From: Streptomyces atratus
GTDB lineage: Bacteria; Actinomycetota; Actinomycetes; Streptomycetales; Streptomycetaceae
Reading direction: 5' to 3'
Length of the DNA stretch: 64,000 nt
Assembly: GCF_014648655.1 (NCBI RefSeq)
Contig: NZ_BMRN01000008.1
Location: forward strand, 248,001 to 312,000
A program made the position numbers and the translations under genes. Shown one piece after another: positions 8,098 through 16,076 of the stretch; position 1 is the stretch's first letter, and each line of letters opens with the position of its first letter. The notes beneath the pieces were generated by a model, which was given only the letters and a program-made list of their open reading frames with translations, was not told the DNA's origin and searched no databases.

Positions 8098-9300
8098 TCA
8101 GCCGCGCAGCGTCAGCACCTGCCCGGACACCACCAGCAGCACCTGTTCGCACTCGTCGGCGAACGCGGCGTTCAAGCGGCCCAGCTCGTCGCGGAACCGC
8201 CGCCCGGCGGCCGTCGCGGGCACCACCCCCGAGCCGGTCTCATTGGTCACGGCGACCACCGTGCGCCGCGTTCCGCGCACCGCGGCGACCAGCTCGGCGG
8301 TCCGCTCCCGCAGCGCGCTCTCGCCGCCGTTCGCCCATGCCGCGTCGTCCCAGGCATCCACCCGGTCCATCGCATCCGTCAGCCACAGCGACAGACAGTC
8401 GATCAGCAGCGGCGGCCCGTCCGACTCCAGCAGCTCCACCAGCTCACACGTCTCCTCGGTGCGCCAGGCGGCCGGCCTGCGGTCCCGGTGCAGCCCGATC
8501 CGGGCCGCCCACTCCGCGTCCCCTTCCCTGCCGCCACCGGTCGCCACGTACACCACCTCGGGGAACGTCTCCAGGCGCCGCTCGGCCTCCACCGACTTCC
8601 CCGACCTGGCACCGCCCGTCACCAGCGTGCGCCGCGGCACGTCCGGCACCGAGCGGTACTCGCCCACCACCAGCGTCGTCCCGTCCGGCACGGCCCGCGC
8701 GCCGGCCGCCGCGAGCCGGCGGTCCAGCTCGGCGCCGGGCGGTGCGTCATGGTCCAGATGGACGGCGATGACCTCGGTGGCCGGCCCGATCGCCTCGACG
8801 GCCCGCAGCCGCGCCACCGCGTCCGGCCGCCCGACCACATCGCCGACCACCATGTCGTAGGGCTGTGCCACCCGGTCCGTGAGACCGGAGGGCGCGGCGC
8901 CCGGCGGCAGGTAGAGCAGCCGTGCGCCCTCCGGAGCCGTCACCTCGTAGCCCGTCCCCGGCGCGTCCATCGGCACCGCCCTCACCCGGTGACCGCTGAT
9001 CAGTGTCAGTTCCCTCCCGTCCGGCACCCGTCCCGCCGGAGGCAGTCCGGCGGGCAGCTCCACGGCGGGCCCGTCGTGCGGATGGGTGAGCAGCACCTGC
9101 CGTACGCCGGTGAGCGAATGCCCCGCACGGGCTGCGGCGAACACGGCCCCCGGGGTGAGATCGAGCAGCAGCGCGTCGTCGACGAGCAGCGCGGTCGCGG
9201 CCCGCGAGCGCATACCGCGGGCGGTGGCGCAGGCGGCGCAGGGACATTCGGGCCGCGGCAGCCCGTCGGGGGCTCCGGTGCCCAGCAGAGTCAGTTCCAC
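8098..9300 (-). CDS. cobU: Degenerate MBL-fold domain fused to CobU (adenosylcobinamide kinase/guanylyltransferase)
   Basis: Protein of 400 residues. Residues ~225-400 are CobU, which phosphorylates adenosylcobinamide and then transfers GMP. Visible are the P-loop GGARSGKS, the guanylyl-accepting His block LHRDRRPAAWRTEE, LLIDCLSLWLTD and VTNETGSGVVP. Residues 1-~215 resemble a PhnP/RNase Z-like metallo-beta-lactamase fold (ELTLLGTGAPDGLPRPECPC; VLLTHPHDG), but the HxHxDH metal motif is broken to HPHDGP, so hydrolase activity is doubtful. The start is GTG 9300 with GGAGG 4 nt upstream. Stand-alone CobU is ~180 residues. This fused form appears to be an actinomycete pattern. Confidence 0.88.
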   Translation of the reverse strand: MELTLLGTGAPDGLPRPECPCAACATARGMRSRAATALLVDDALLLDLTPGAVFAAARAGHSLTGVRQVLLTHPHDGPAVELPAGLPPAGRVPDGRELTLISGHRVRAVPMDAPGTGYEVTAPEGARLLYLPPGAAPSGLTDRVAQPYDMVVGDVVGRPDAVARLRAVEAIGPATEVIAVHLDHDAPPGAELDRRLAAAGARAVPDGTTLVVGEYRSVPDVPRRTLVTGGARSGKSVEAERRLETFPEVVYVATGGGREGDAEWAARIGLHRDRRPAAWRTEETCELVELLESDGPPLLIDCLSLWLTDAMDRVDAWDDAAWANGGESALRERTAELVAAVRGTRRTVVAVTNETGSGVVPATAAGRRFRDELGRLNAAFADECEQVLLVVSGQVLTLRG

Positions 9301-9427
9301 GCCTCCGATCCTCCCGCGTCCGCGCAGCGGGTGCGCGACTTGGGGGTGTTCGCGCGGACGCAGGACCCGTTCCCGCACTGGTTGGAGGCACTAGGCTGCG
9401 GGCAGCAAAGTGACCCAGGAGGCGGAC

Positions 9428-9637
9428 ATGGCGTGGACGTGGCGGTTCGAGAAGTCCGACGGTACGGAGACGGAGCCGGCCCTGCAGCCGGAGGAATTCA
9501 CTACGCAGGGCGATGCGGAGTCCTGGATCGGTGAGTACTGGAAGGAACTCCTCGACGGCGGGGCGGACCAGGTGACGCTCTTCGACGACACGACAAAGAT
9601 CTACGGCCCCATGAGTCTCCAGGCCGACCAGGGCTGA
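9428..9637 (+). CDS. Small conserved acidic protein, 69 residues
   Basis: A 69-residue acidic protein (MAWTWRFEKSDGTETEP) without signal peptide or membrane segment. It has a strong AGGAGG ribosome binding site 5 nt before ATG 9428, and codon use is normal for the genome, so it is a real gene. Its W-rich start and beta-strand-like pattern (QVTLFDDTTKIYGPMSL) suggest a compact fold, but I do not recognise a function. It is transcribed away from cobU and ends just before two tandem hairpins. Confidence 0.8.
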   Translation: MAWTWRFEKSDGTETEPALQPEEFTTQGDAESWIGEYWKELLDGGADQVTLFDDTTKIYGPMSLQADQG

Positions 9638-9655
9638 TCCGCCCCGGCCCGTGAG

Positions 9656-9701
9656 CAGCCGTACGGGCTCGGGCCGGTCTCCGAACCCGTACGGACGGCT
9701 G
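9656..9701. terminator. Tandem hairpin 1 between convergent genes
   Basis: Inverted repeat cagccgtacggg / cccgtacggacggctg, with a small bulge, after the 69-residue protein. It is the first of two adjacent hairpins that both contain the palindrome cgtacg. Confidence 0.6.
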
Positions 9702-9702
9702 A

Positions 9703-9748
9703 CGAGCGGGGTCGTACGGCGGCCATTGGACCCGTACGGCCCCGCTCG
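9703..9748. terminator. Tandem hairpin 2 between convergent genes
   Basis: Long stem of about 18 bp with one wobble pair (cgagcggggtcgtacgg / cccgtacggccccgctcg) and a loop of about 11 nt. It lies between the small acidic protein gene and convergent htrA and could stop transcription from both sides. Confidence 0.7.
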
Positions 9749-9810
9749 GGCCCGTACGGCGACGCCCCGGCCTGCACAGCCGCGACCGGGCGGGCAGCGA
9801 CGACCGGCGG

Positions 9811-10887
9811 CTAGATCTCGCCCAGAGTGACCTGCGCCGTCTTCTCCGCCCCGTTGCGCAGATACGTCACCGTGACCTTCTCGCCCGGCTTGTCCGAGGC
9901 CAGTGCCTCCGCCAGGGACGTGATCGTCGGGACCGGCAGATCTCCGACCTTGGTGATGACATCGCCGACCCGCAGCCCCGCCTTGTCCGCGGCGCCGCCC
10001 TTCGTCACGCCGACCAGCGCCACCCCGGCCGGTTGGTAGGCGTCGTTGACGACCGTGCGTCCGGTGATGTTCAGCGCCGCCCGGCCCGAGTCGGTGACCT
10101 TGCCGCTCTTGATGATCTGATCGGCGATCGTCTTCACCATCGACACGGGGATCGCGAACCCGATCCCCGGCGCCGCGCTGTCACCGATCTGCGGGTCGAT
10201 GGCCCCCAGTGTCGGGATGCCGATCACCTCGCTGTTCAGGTTGACCAGCGCACCGCCGCTGTTGCCCGGGTTGATCGCCGCCGAGGTCTGCACCATGTTC
10301 GCGATCGTCGCGCCCGTGCCACCGCCCGCGCTGCTTTCGCTGACGGTCCGGCCGAGCGCCGAGACGATGCCCTGGGTGACGCTGGAGGACAGCCCGAGCG
10401 GCGAGCCCATCGCCAGCACGATCTGTCCCACCTCGACCTTCTCCGAGTCGCCGAACTTCGCGGGCTTCAGCCCTGCCGGGACGCCGGCGAGCTTGATGAC
10501 GGCCAGATCCTGTTCCGGATAGGCGGCGACCAGTGAGGCCCGCAGCACCTTCTCGCCGGTGGCGACGGTGACCTTGAACGTCTTTTCGTTGCCGACCACA
10601 TGGGCGTTGGTGACGATATGGCCCTTGGAGTCGTAGATGACGCCGGAGCCCAGGCTGTTGGAGGCTTCGATCTGCACGACCGACGGCAGGACGTTCTTGA
10701 TCACGTCCTGGTATTCGTTCTGCAGATCGGCGACGGTCCGGGAAGCGGAGGCCGACGTGGTGGGTCGGGCCGCCGGAGAATCGGAGTTCGCGTCCGAGCA
10801 GCCGCTCACCAGGGCGACTGCGCAGACACCTGCGGTCAGAGGCAGCAGCAGACGGCGTACACGGCTACGGGAGTGGGATGCATCCAT
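9811..10887 (-). CDS. htrA: HtrA/DegP-like S1C serine protease with PDZ domain, lipoprotein
   Basis: Protein of 358 residues acting outside the membrane in protein quality control. The signal peptide ends in lipobox LVSGC (Cys30), which differs from HtrA proteins held by a transmembrane helix. The trypsin-like domain (about 60-250) has a complete triad: His96 in VTNAHVV, Asp127 in EQDLAVIKL and Ser210 in NPGNSGGALVN. A C-terminal PDZ domain follows (about 265-355: GVTKGGAADKAGLRVGDVI). The ATG is at 10887. The AT-rich stretch just upstream (10890-10916) is unusual for this genome and probably carries the promoter. Confidence 0.92.
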   Translation of the reverse strand: MDASHSRSRVRRLLLPLTAGVCAVALVSGCSDANSDSPAARPTTSASASRTVADLQNEYQDVIKNVLPSVVQIEASNSLGSGVIYDSKGHIVTNAHVVGNEKTFKVTVATGEKVLRASLVAAYPEQDLAVIKLAGVPAGLKPAKFGDSEKVEVGQIVLAMGSPLGLSSSVTQGIVSALGRTVSESSAGGGTGATIANMVQTSAAINPGNSGGALVNLNSEVIGIPTLGAIDPQIGDSAAPGIGFAIPVSMVKTIADQIIKSGKVTDSGRAALNITGRTVVNDAYQPAGVALVGVTKGGAADKAGLRVGDVITKVGDLPVPTITSLAEALASDKPGEKVTVTYLRNGAEKTAQVTLGEI

Positions 10888-10942
10888 GTCCGAATTATTG
10901 CTTTTAACCCTATTGGGGACCTGCTGGGTTCGGCCGACCGGG

Positions 10943-10970
10943 TACGCCGCCGGACAACTCCGGCGGCGTA
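10943..10970 (-). terminator. Terminator after SAM methyltransferase
   Basis: Perfect 12-bp stem (tacgccgccgga / tccggcggcgta) with loop caac, 10 nt downstream of the methyltransferase stop on the minus strand and upstream of htrA. Confidence 0.75.
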
Positions 10971-10980
10971 ACGCAAGGTT

Positions 10981-11739
10981 CTAGCCCCGCACTCCGCACA
11001 GATGAAGCAGCGCGGCCACCCGGCGGTACGGATCGGTCCGTCCGGCGCGGTCCTCCGCGGCCAGTATCCGCTCCAGTTCGTCGGCGGCCGGCAGTTCCAC
11101 GTCGTTGCTCACGTTGTCCGTGAAGACGCGCACCCCGTACCAGGCATGCAGGGGCGCGGCGATACCGGCGAGCGTGGCCGTCAGTGCGTCCAGCCGGTCG
11201 GCCCTCACCGCGAGCCCCAGCCGATTGGTGTACACATCCGTGTCGAAGGCGGCCAGCGCCGTGTCCCAGTCCCCGGCGGTCCCGGGCCGCATCGCCAGCG
11301 CGTCGGCGTTCCGTACGAGCAGCGAGAGCAGTCCGCCCGGGGCCAGCATCCGGGCAAGTCCGGCCAGCATCGCGTCCGGCTCCCGGACATACATCAGCAC
11401 GCCGTGGCAGAGCACCACGTCGAAGCTGCCGGGCAGGAAGTGCACCCCGGTGTCCAGGCCGTTGCCCTCGATGAGCCGGACCCGCTCGCGGATGCCCGCG
11501 GGCTCGCTGCCGAGCGCCTCACGGGCCACCCGCAGCATCTCGGCGTCGGACTCCAGGCCCGTCACGCTGTGACCGGCCCTGGCCAGGCGCAGTGCCTGGG
11601 TGCCCTGGCCCATGCCGACGTCGAGGATGCGCAGCCGCTGCCCGACCGGGAAGCGGGCCGCGATCTGCTCGTCGATCTGCCGGGCGACGAGCTCCTGGCG
11701 GACGGTGTTGCGCAGCCCGCCGAGCCCTTTCAGCCACAC
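10981..11739 (-). CDS. Class I SAM-dependent methyltransferase
   Basis: Soluble protein of 252 residues with a Rossmann methyltransferase core: motif I LRILDVGMGQGTQALRLA (about 37-54), the acidic residue of motif II in VTGLESDAEML, motif IV SFDVVLCHGVLMYV and LAPGGLLSLL. The middle resembles CmoA/SmtA-like enzymes, but the target is unknown. GTG 11739 has GGGAG at 8 nt; the frame stays open upstream (to about 11823) with a Gly/Ser/Ala-rich stretch, so a slightly longer N-terminus is possible. It lies directly after the DUF3043 gene in the same direction, probably one transcript. Confidence 0.8.
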   Translation of the reverse strand: MWLKGLGGLRNTVRQELVARQIDEQIAARFPVGQRLRILDVGMGQGTQALRLARAGHSVTGLESDAEMLRVAREALGSEPAGIRERVRLIEGNGLDTGVHFLPGSFDVVLCHGVLMYVREPDAMLAGLARMLAPGGLLSLLVRNADALAMRPGTAGDWDTALAAFDTDVYTNRLGLAVRADRLDALTATLAGIAAPLHAWYGVRVFTDNVSNDVELPAADELERILAAEDRAGRTDPYRRVAALLHLCGVRG

Positions 11740-11822
11740 CGAGGAGGCTCCCGAGAATCCGGTGACGGTGGCGGGGGCAGCGCCAGCGGACGGACCGCCG
11801 GCCGAGCCGGAGATATCCGTAC

Positions 11823-12422
11823 TCAGGGCCGCTCTCCACGCTTGACCTGCGGCTTCGGCAGCCGGAGCCGACGCATCTGAAGCGTACGCATCAGACCGTA
11901 GGCGACCGCGCCACGCTTCGGCGTATCGGGGAAGCGCTCGTTCAGCTGCTTCTTCAGGCGGAACGCGAGCCCGATCGAGTCGATGACGATCAGCACGATC
12001 ACGATGAGCCAGAGCAGCAGCGAGATGGTCTGGATGTTCTGCACCTGGATCACGCTGAGGATCAGAATGATCACGGCGAGCGGCAGGAAGAACTCCGCGA
12101 TGCAGAAACGCGAGTCCACGTAATCGCGGACGAAGCGCCGCACCGGGCCCTTGTCGCGAACCGGCAGATAGCGCTCGTCGCCACTGGCGAGCGCCTCACG
12201 CTGCTTGGCCATGTCCACACGGCGCGCTTCGCGCTGCCGCTTCATGGCCTCCTTGCGGTCGAGCGGCGCGCCACTGGAGGCACGGCGGCGCTGCGACTGG
12301 GCATCGCTGCGCTTGGGGGTGGGGCGACCTTTGGGGGCCTGCGGGTCGCGGGGCTGCGTGGAGAGGTCCGCCGTCACCTTGCCGGTGGGCGCCTTCTCTT
12401 CCTTCGAACGGCTACGGAACAC
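11823..12422 (-). CDS. DUF3043 membrane protein
   Basis: Protein of 199 residues typical of actinobacteria. A charged N-terminal half (about 1-100) rich in Lys, Arg and Ser precedes two close transmembrane helices (about 103-122 and 130-150: FFLPLAVIILILSVIQVQ and ISLLLWLIVIVLIVIDSIG) and a basic C-terminal tail. I prefer GTG 12422 (VFRSRSKEEKAP), where relatives begin; a TTG nine bases upstream is also in frame. No role is established for the family. Confidence 0.8.
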   Translation of the reverse strand: MFRSRSKEEKAPTGKVTADLSTQPRDPQAPKGRPTPKRSDAQSQRRRASSGAPLDRKEAMKRQREARRVDMAKQREALASGDERYLPVRDKGPVRRFVRDYVDSRFCIAEFFLPLAVIILILSVIQVQNIQTISLLLWLIVIVLIVIDSIGLAFRLKKQLNERFPDTPKRGAVAYGLMRTLQMRRLRLPKPQVKRGERP

Positions 12423-12601
12423 AAGGCCCAAGGGTACGGGTTCGATCGCCGCTGCCCCAGGCCGGTCGGGAACGATCCGGCAACGGCCTGCGTCCTCGCA
12501 GGTGTCCCCATGGGTCCGCCGTTGACGTCTCGACCGGTTTCCCTGACCGCCACCTACTCCCTGGGCCGGAGCGGTGACCGGGTGCAGTCGTCCTTGGGGA
12601 G

Positions 12602-12617
12602 GAGCACATCTGTGCTC
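12602..12617. promoter_or_regulatory. Candidate operator upstream of pspA
   Basis: Near-perfect palindrome gagcacatctgtgctc (7-bp arms, 2-nt centre) about 90 bp before pspA. A TAATAG element a few bases downstream could be a -10 box, so the palindrome would lie at or near the -35. The binding protein is unknown. The rest of the 12423-12706 gap shows nothing else clear. Confidence 0.4.
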
Positions 12618-12706
12618 GAACAGTGCGGTAATAGAGGCAGGGCCCGTACTGTGGGTTCTGTTGGAGTGCTGGAGCTCAGTCCGTCAGAAGGGGGCGCGCG
12701 AAGCCC

Positions 12707-13501
12707 ATGAGCGGTGTCATGAAGCGTATGGGGATGATCTTCCGCGCGAAGGCAAACAAGGCCCTTGACCGGGCCGAGGATCCGCGCGAGACCCTCGATT
12801 ACTCGTACCAGAAGCAGCTGGAGCTGCTTCAGAAGGTGCGCCGCGGCGTCGCCGATGTGGCGACCTCGCGCAAGCGGCTGGAGCTGCAGCTGAATCAGCT
12901 GCAGGGCCAGTCGTCCAAGCTGGAGGACCAGGGCCGCAAGGCGCTCGCGCTCGGCCGCGAGGACCTGGCCCGCGAGGCGCTGTCCCGGCGCGCCGCACTC
13001 CAGCAGCAGGTCACCGACCTGGAGACGCAGCACAGCACGCTGCAGGGCGAGGAGGAGAAGCTCACTCTCGCGGCCCAGCGGCTGCAGGCCAAGGTCGATG
13101 CCTTCCGTACCAAGAAGGAGACCATCAAGGCCACCTACACCGCAGCCCAGGCGCAGACCCGGATCGGCGAGGCCTTCTCCGGGATCTCCGAGGAGATGGG
13201 CGATGTCGGCCTGGCGATCCAGCGTGCCGAGGACAAGACCCAGCAGTTGCAGGCCCGGGCCGGTGCGATCGACGAGCTGCTCGCCTCCGGCGCCCTGGAC
13301 GACCCGACCGGGACGGCGAAGGACGACATCGCCGCCGAGCTGGACCGGATCTCCGGTGGTACGGATGTGGAGCTGGAGCTGCAGCGCATGAAGGCCGAGC
13401 TGGCCGGCGGCTCCACCCAGCAGCAGGCGATCGAGGGCGGCCCGCAGGATGCGGCGCAGCAGCAGTCGTCGCAGTCCCCGCACAGGTTCGACAAGAGTTA
13501 A
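12707..13501 (+). CDS. pspA: PspA/IM30 family membrane-stress protein
   Basis: Peripheral membrane protein of 264 residues, almost wholly alpha-helical coiled coil from about 20 to 220. It has an N-terminal amphipathic segment (MKRMGMIFRAKANKALDRAEDP) that contacts stressed membranes. The family forms large assemblies that protect membrane integrity; the Streptomyces form is induced by envelope stress. The tail (about 225-264) is Gln/Ser-rich and disordered. ATG 12707 is preceded by AGAAGGGGG; an in-frame ATG at 12719 is the alternative. pspAA follows 9 bp later in one operon. Confidence 0.93.
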   Translation: MSGVMKRMGMIFRAKANKALDRAEDPRETLDYSYQKQLELLQKVRRGVADVATSRKRLELQLNQLQGQSSKLEDQGRKALALGREDLAREALSRRAALQQQVTDLETQHSTLQGEEEKLTLAAQRLQAKVDAFRTKKETIKATYTAAQAQTRIGEAFSGISEEMGDVGLAIQRAEDKTQQLQARAGAIDELLASGALDDPTGTAKDDIAAELDRISGGTDVELELQRMKAELAGGSTQQQAIEGGPQDAAQQQSSQSPHRFDKS

Positions 13502-13510
13502 GGCAGCGTC

Positions 13511-13789
13511 ATGATCGTACGGATCATGGGGGAGGGCCAGGTCGCACTGGCCGACAGCCATCTCGCCGAGCTCGACAGGCTCGACGACGAACTGCTCGCC
13601 GAGATGGAGAGCGGCGACGGCCCCGGCTTCCGCTCCACTCTCCATGCGCTCCTCGCAAGGGTGCGCGAGTTCGGCACACCCTTGCCGGACGACTCCCTGG
13701 AGCCGTCCGAGCTGATCCTGCCGTCGTCCGACGCGACCCTTGAAGAGGTGCGCGCCATGCTCCGGGACGACGGTCTGATCCCCGGCTGA
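13511..13789 (+). CDS. pspAA: PspA-associated protein PspAA
   Basis: Small acidic protein of 92 residues (MIVRIMGEGQVALADSHLAELDRLDDEL) matching the actinobacterial PspAA family, which almost always follows pspA. It begins with a short beta-strand segment that fits the family's compact domain, and ends with ATLEEVRAMLRDDGLIPG. It lies 9 bp after pspA and is probably co-translated. It is thought to act with PspA in the envelope-stress response; its biochemical role is not settled. Confidence 0.88.
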   Translation: MIVRIMGEGQVALADSHLAELDRLDDELLAEMESGDGPGFRSTLHALLARVREFGTPLPDDSLEPSELILPSSDATLEEVRAMLRDDGLIPG

Positions 13790-13820
13790 CGCCGGTCGCT
13801 CTCCAGCACCCGCACAAGTC

Positions 13821-13856
13821 CGTGCCCCGTGTCCGGTCCGCCGGACGCGGGGCACG
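13821..13856 (+). terminator. Terminator of pspA-pspAA operon
   Basis: About 16-bp stem with one G-T pair (cgtgccccgtgtccgg / ccggacgcggggcacg) and a 4-nt loop, 30 bp after the pspAA stop. Confidence 0.75.
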
Positions 13857-13960
13857 GCTGCGTCCGCGGCACGGCGCTGTGGCGGTTCGGCGCGCTCCGT
13901 GCCGGTCTCTCCGTACGACCCGGACCGATTCGCGCGCGACACGCCGTAACGTAGCTTGAC

Positions 13961-15220
13961 GTGACCACCCTCGGAACCGGGGTTCTGCGCATCCGGCACT
14001 GGCTGCGCGACCATCCCCTCGCGCTGGACACCGCGCTCGCCCTGGCCGTACTGGTGGCCATGATCATCGGGTCGTTCGTCCGCCCGGGCGTACCGAACGG
14101 TCCCACCTTCGGCGCTCGCAGGCCCGAGCCGAGCGGTGTGGTCCTGATGGTGCTCGGTGCCGTGGTGCTCATCTGGCGGCGGCGCAGACCCATGGCGGTG
14201 CTCGCGGCCACCGCCGGGCTGACGGTCGTCGAGCTGGTGAGGTCCGACCCGCCCGCGCCCGTGGTGATGAGTACCGTCATCGCGCTGTACACCGTCGCCG
14301 CCCGCACCGACCGGCCCACCACCTGGCGGGTCGGTCTGCTGACCATGGCCGCGCTGACAGCCGCCGCGATGTCCTTCGGTGCGGCGCCCTGGTACAGCCA
14401 GGAGAACTTCGGCGTTTTCGCCTGGACCGGCATGGCCGGCGCCGTGGGGGACGCCGTACGCTCCAGGCGCGCCTTCGTCGACGCGATCAGGGAGCGCGCC
14501 GAACGGGCCGAGCGCACCCGTGACGAGGAGGCCCGGCGCCGGGTCGCCGAGGAGCGGCTGCGGATCGCCCGCGATCTGCACGACGTCGTCGCCCACCACA
14601 TCGCCCTGGTCAATGTCCAGGCCGGGGTGGCCGCCCACGTCATGGACAAGCGCCCCGACCAGGCCAAGGAGGCGCTGGCCCACGTCCGGGAGGCCAGCCG
14701 CTCCGCGCTCAACGAACTGCGGGCCACCGTCGGGCTGCTGCGCCAGTCCGGCGACCCGGAGGCGCCGACCGAACCGGCCCCGGGGCTCGCGGTCCTGGAC
14801 GAGCTGGTGGACACCGTCCGGCGGGCCGGGCTTCCGGTCGAGGTGGCCTGCACCGACCGGCGGCCCCCGCTGCCCGCGGCCGTCGACCTGGCCGCGTACC
14901 GGGTGATCCAGGAGGCGCTGACCAATGTGCGCAAACATGCGGGCCCCGGGGCGAAGGCCGAGGTGAGCGTCGTACGGGTCGGCGCCACGGCCGAGGTCAC
15001 CGTGATCGACAACGGCTCGGGCGGAGGCGTCCGCAACGGGGACGGCGGCGGTCACGGCCTCCTCGGCATGCGCGAACGCGTCACCGCACTCGGCGGCTCC
15101 CTCACCGCGGGGCCCCGCTACGGCGGCGGATTCCGGGTTCATGCGATCCTGCCCGTCAAGGCCCGCACGGCAGAGCCCAAGGAGCCGGGCGCGGCGGGCC
15201 GGACGGGGGAAAACACATGA
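13961..15220 (+). CDS. NarL-type sensor histidine kinase
   Basis: Membrane sensor kinase of 419 residues. Residues ~20-165 contain four to five hydrophobic helices with little outside the membrane. Residues ~170-205 are a coiled linker, then a HisKA_3 dimerisation domain with phospho-acceptor His207 in RIARDLHDVVAHH. The C-terminal HATPase domain (about 300-400) shows NVRKHAG (N-box), VIDNGSGG and GHGLLGMRERV (G-boxes). GTG 13961 is the start. The stop overlaps the ATG of the response regulator (ATGA), giving a coupled two-component system. The signal is unknown; a membrane or envelope cue is suggested only by the intramembrane sensor layout and the adjacent pspA. Confidence 0.88.
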   Translation: MTTLGTGVLRIRHWLRDHPLALDTALALAVLVAMIIGSFVRPGVPNGPTFGARRPEPSGVVLMVLGAVVLIWRRRRPMAVLAATAGLTVVELVRSDPPAPVVMSTVIALYTVAARTDRPTTWRVGLLTMAALTAAAMSFGAAPWYSQENFGVFAWTGMAGAVGDAVRSRRAFVDAIRERAERAERTRDEEARRRVAEERLRIARDLHDVVAHHIALVNVQAGVAAHVMDKRPDQAKEALAHVREASRSALNELRATVGLLRQSGDPEAPTEPAPGLAVLDELVDTVRRAGLPVEVACTDRRPPLPAAVDLAAYRVIQEALTNVRKHAGPGAKAEVSVVRVGATAEVTVIDNGSGGGVRNGDGGGHGLLGMRERVTALGGSLTAGPRYGGGFRVHAILPVKARTAEPKEPGAAGRTGENT

Positions 15221-15912
15221 CACCGCCCATCAAGGTGCTGCTCGTCGACGACCAGGCGCTGCTGCGCAGCGCGTTCCGGGTGCTGGTGGACTCGGAGGCC
15301 GACATGGAGGTGGTCGGCGAGGCGGCGGACGGCGCACAGGCCGTGGAACTGGCCCGCTCGACGCGTGCCGACGTGGTGCTGATGGACATCCGGATGCCCG
15401 GTACGGACGGACTCACCGCGACCCGGATGATCAGCGCCGATCCGGAACTGGCGGACGTACGGGTCGTCATGCTCACCACCTTCGAGGTGGACGAGTACGT
15501 GGTGCAGTCGCTGCGGGCCGGAGCGTCCGGCTTCCTCGGCAAAGGGGCGGAACCGGAGGAGCTGCTCAATGCCATCCGTGTCGCCGCGGGCGGTGAGGCG
15601 CTGCTCTCGCCGGCCGCGACCAAGGGCCTGATCGCCACCTTCCTTGCGCAGGGCGGCAGTTCGGGCGGTGACGGGCCGAGCGCCGCGGAGTACTCCGAGC
15701 GGCTCGCCGCGCTCACCGGCCGCGAACGCGAGGTGCTGGTCCTGGTCGCGGGCGGGCACTCCAACGACGAGATCGCCGAGCGGCTCGTCGTCAGCCCGCT
15801 CACCGTCAAGACCCATGTGAACAGGGCGATGGCGAAGCTGGGCGCCCGGGACCGGGCCCAATTGGTGGTAACTGCGTATGAATCGGGCCTGGTGCGCCCC
15901 AGGGTGGAGTGA
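15217..15912 (+). CDS. NarL/LuxR-family response regulator
   Basis: DNA-binding regulator of 231 residues. The receiver domain (about 5-120) has the acidic pair DD11-12, phospho-acceptor Asp57 in VVLMDIRMPGTDG and the conserved Lys in GFLGKGAEP. The C-terminal LuxR-type helix-turn-helix (about 165-228) reads LTGREREVLVLVAGGHSNDE and continues through SPLTVKTHVNRAMAKL. Its ATG overlaps the kinase stop, so partner assignment is firm. The RND permease gene begins 165 bp downstream in the same direction, but a hairpin lies between, so control of that gene is only a possibility. Confidence 0.9.
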   Translation: MTPPIKVLLVDDQALLRSAFRVLVDSEADMEVVGEAADGAQAVELARSTRADVVLMDIRMPGTDGLTATRMISADPELADVRVVMLTTFEVDEYVVQSLRAGASGFLGKGAEPEELLNAIRVAAGGEALLSPAATKGLIATFLAQGGSSGGDGPSAAEYSERLAALTGREREVLVLVAGGHSNDEIAERLVVSPLTVKTHVNRAMAKLGARDRAQLVVTAYESGLVRPRVE

Positions 15913-15914
15913 CG

Positions 15915-15938
15915 GGTGGAGATACGGCGTACTCCACC
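15915..15938 (+). terminator. Hairpin after response regulator
   Basis: Stem ggtggag-tac / gta-ctccacc with one bulged base, directly after the response-regulator stop. Confidence 0.5.
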
Positions 15939-16076
15939 TGCGGTATGCGCGGCATAAAGAAGCGACCTTGGGTCGACGCTTTCGGCTTTGCGGGTGGGTG
16001 ATCGTATAGATGGGCCGGGTCTGTCCCGCAGCCCCCGCCCATCTGCCGCGCAAGCCACAGAAGAGAGACTCCACCC

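Noticed and set aside
12554..15223. Minus-strand open frame of 889 codons opposite pspA and the sensor kinase
   Set aside because: Crosses several real genes and a terminator; shadow of GC-biased codons.
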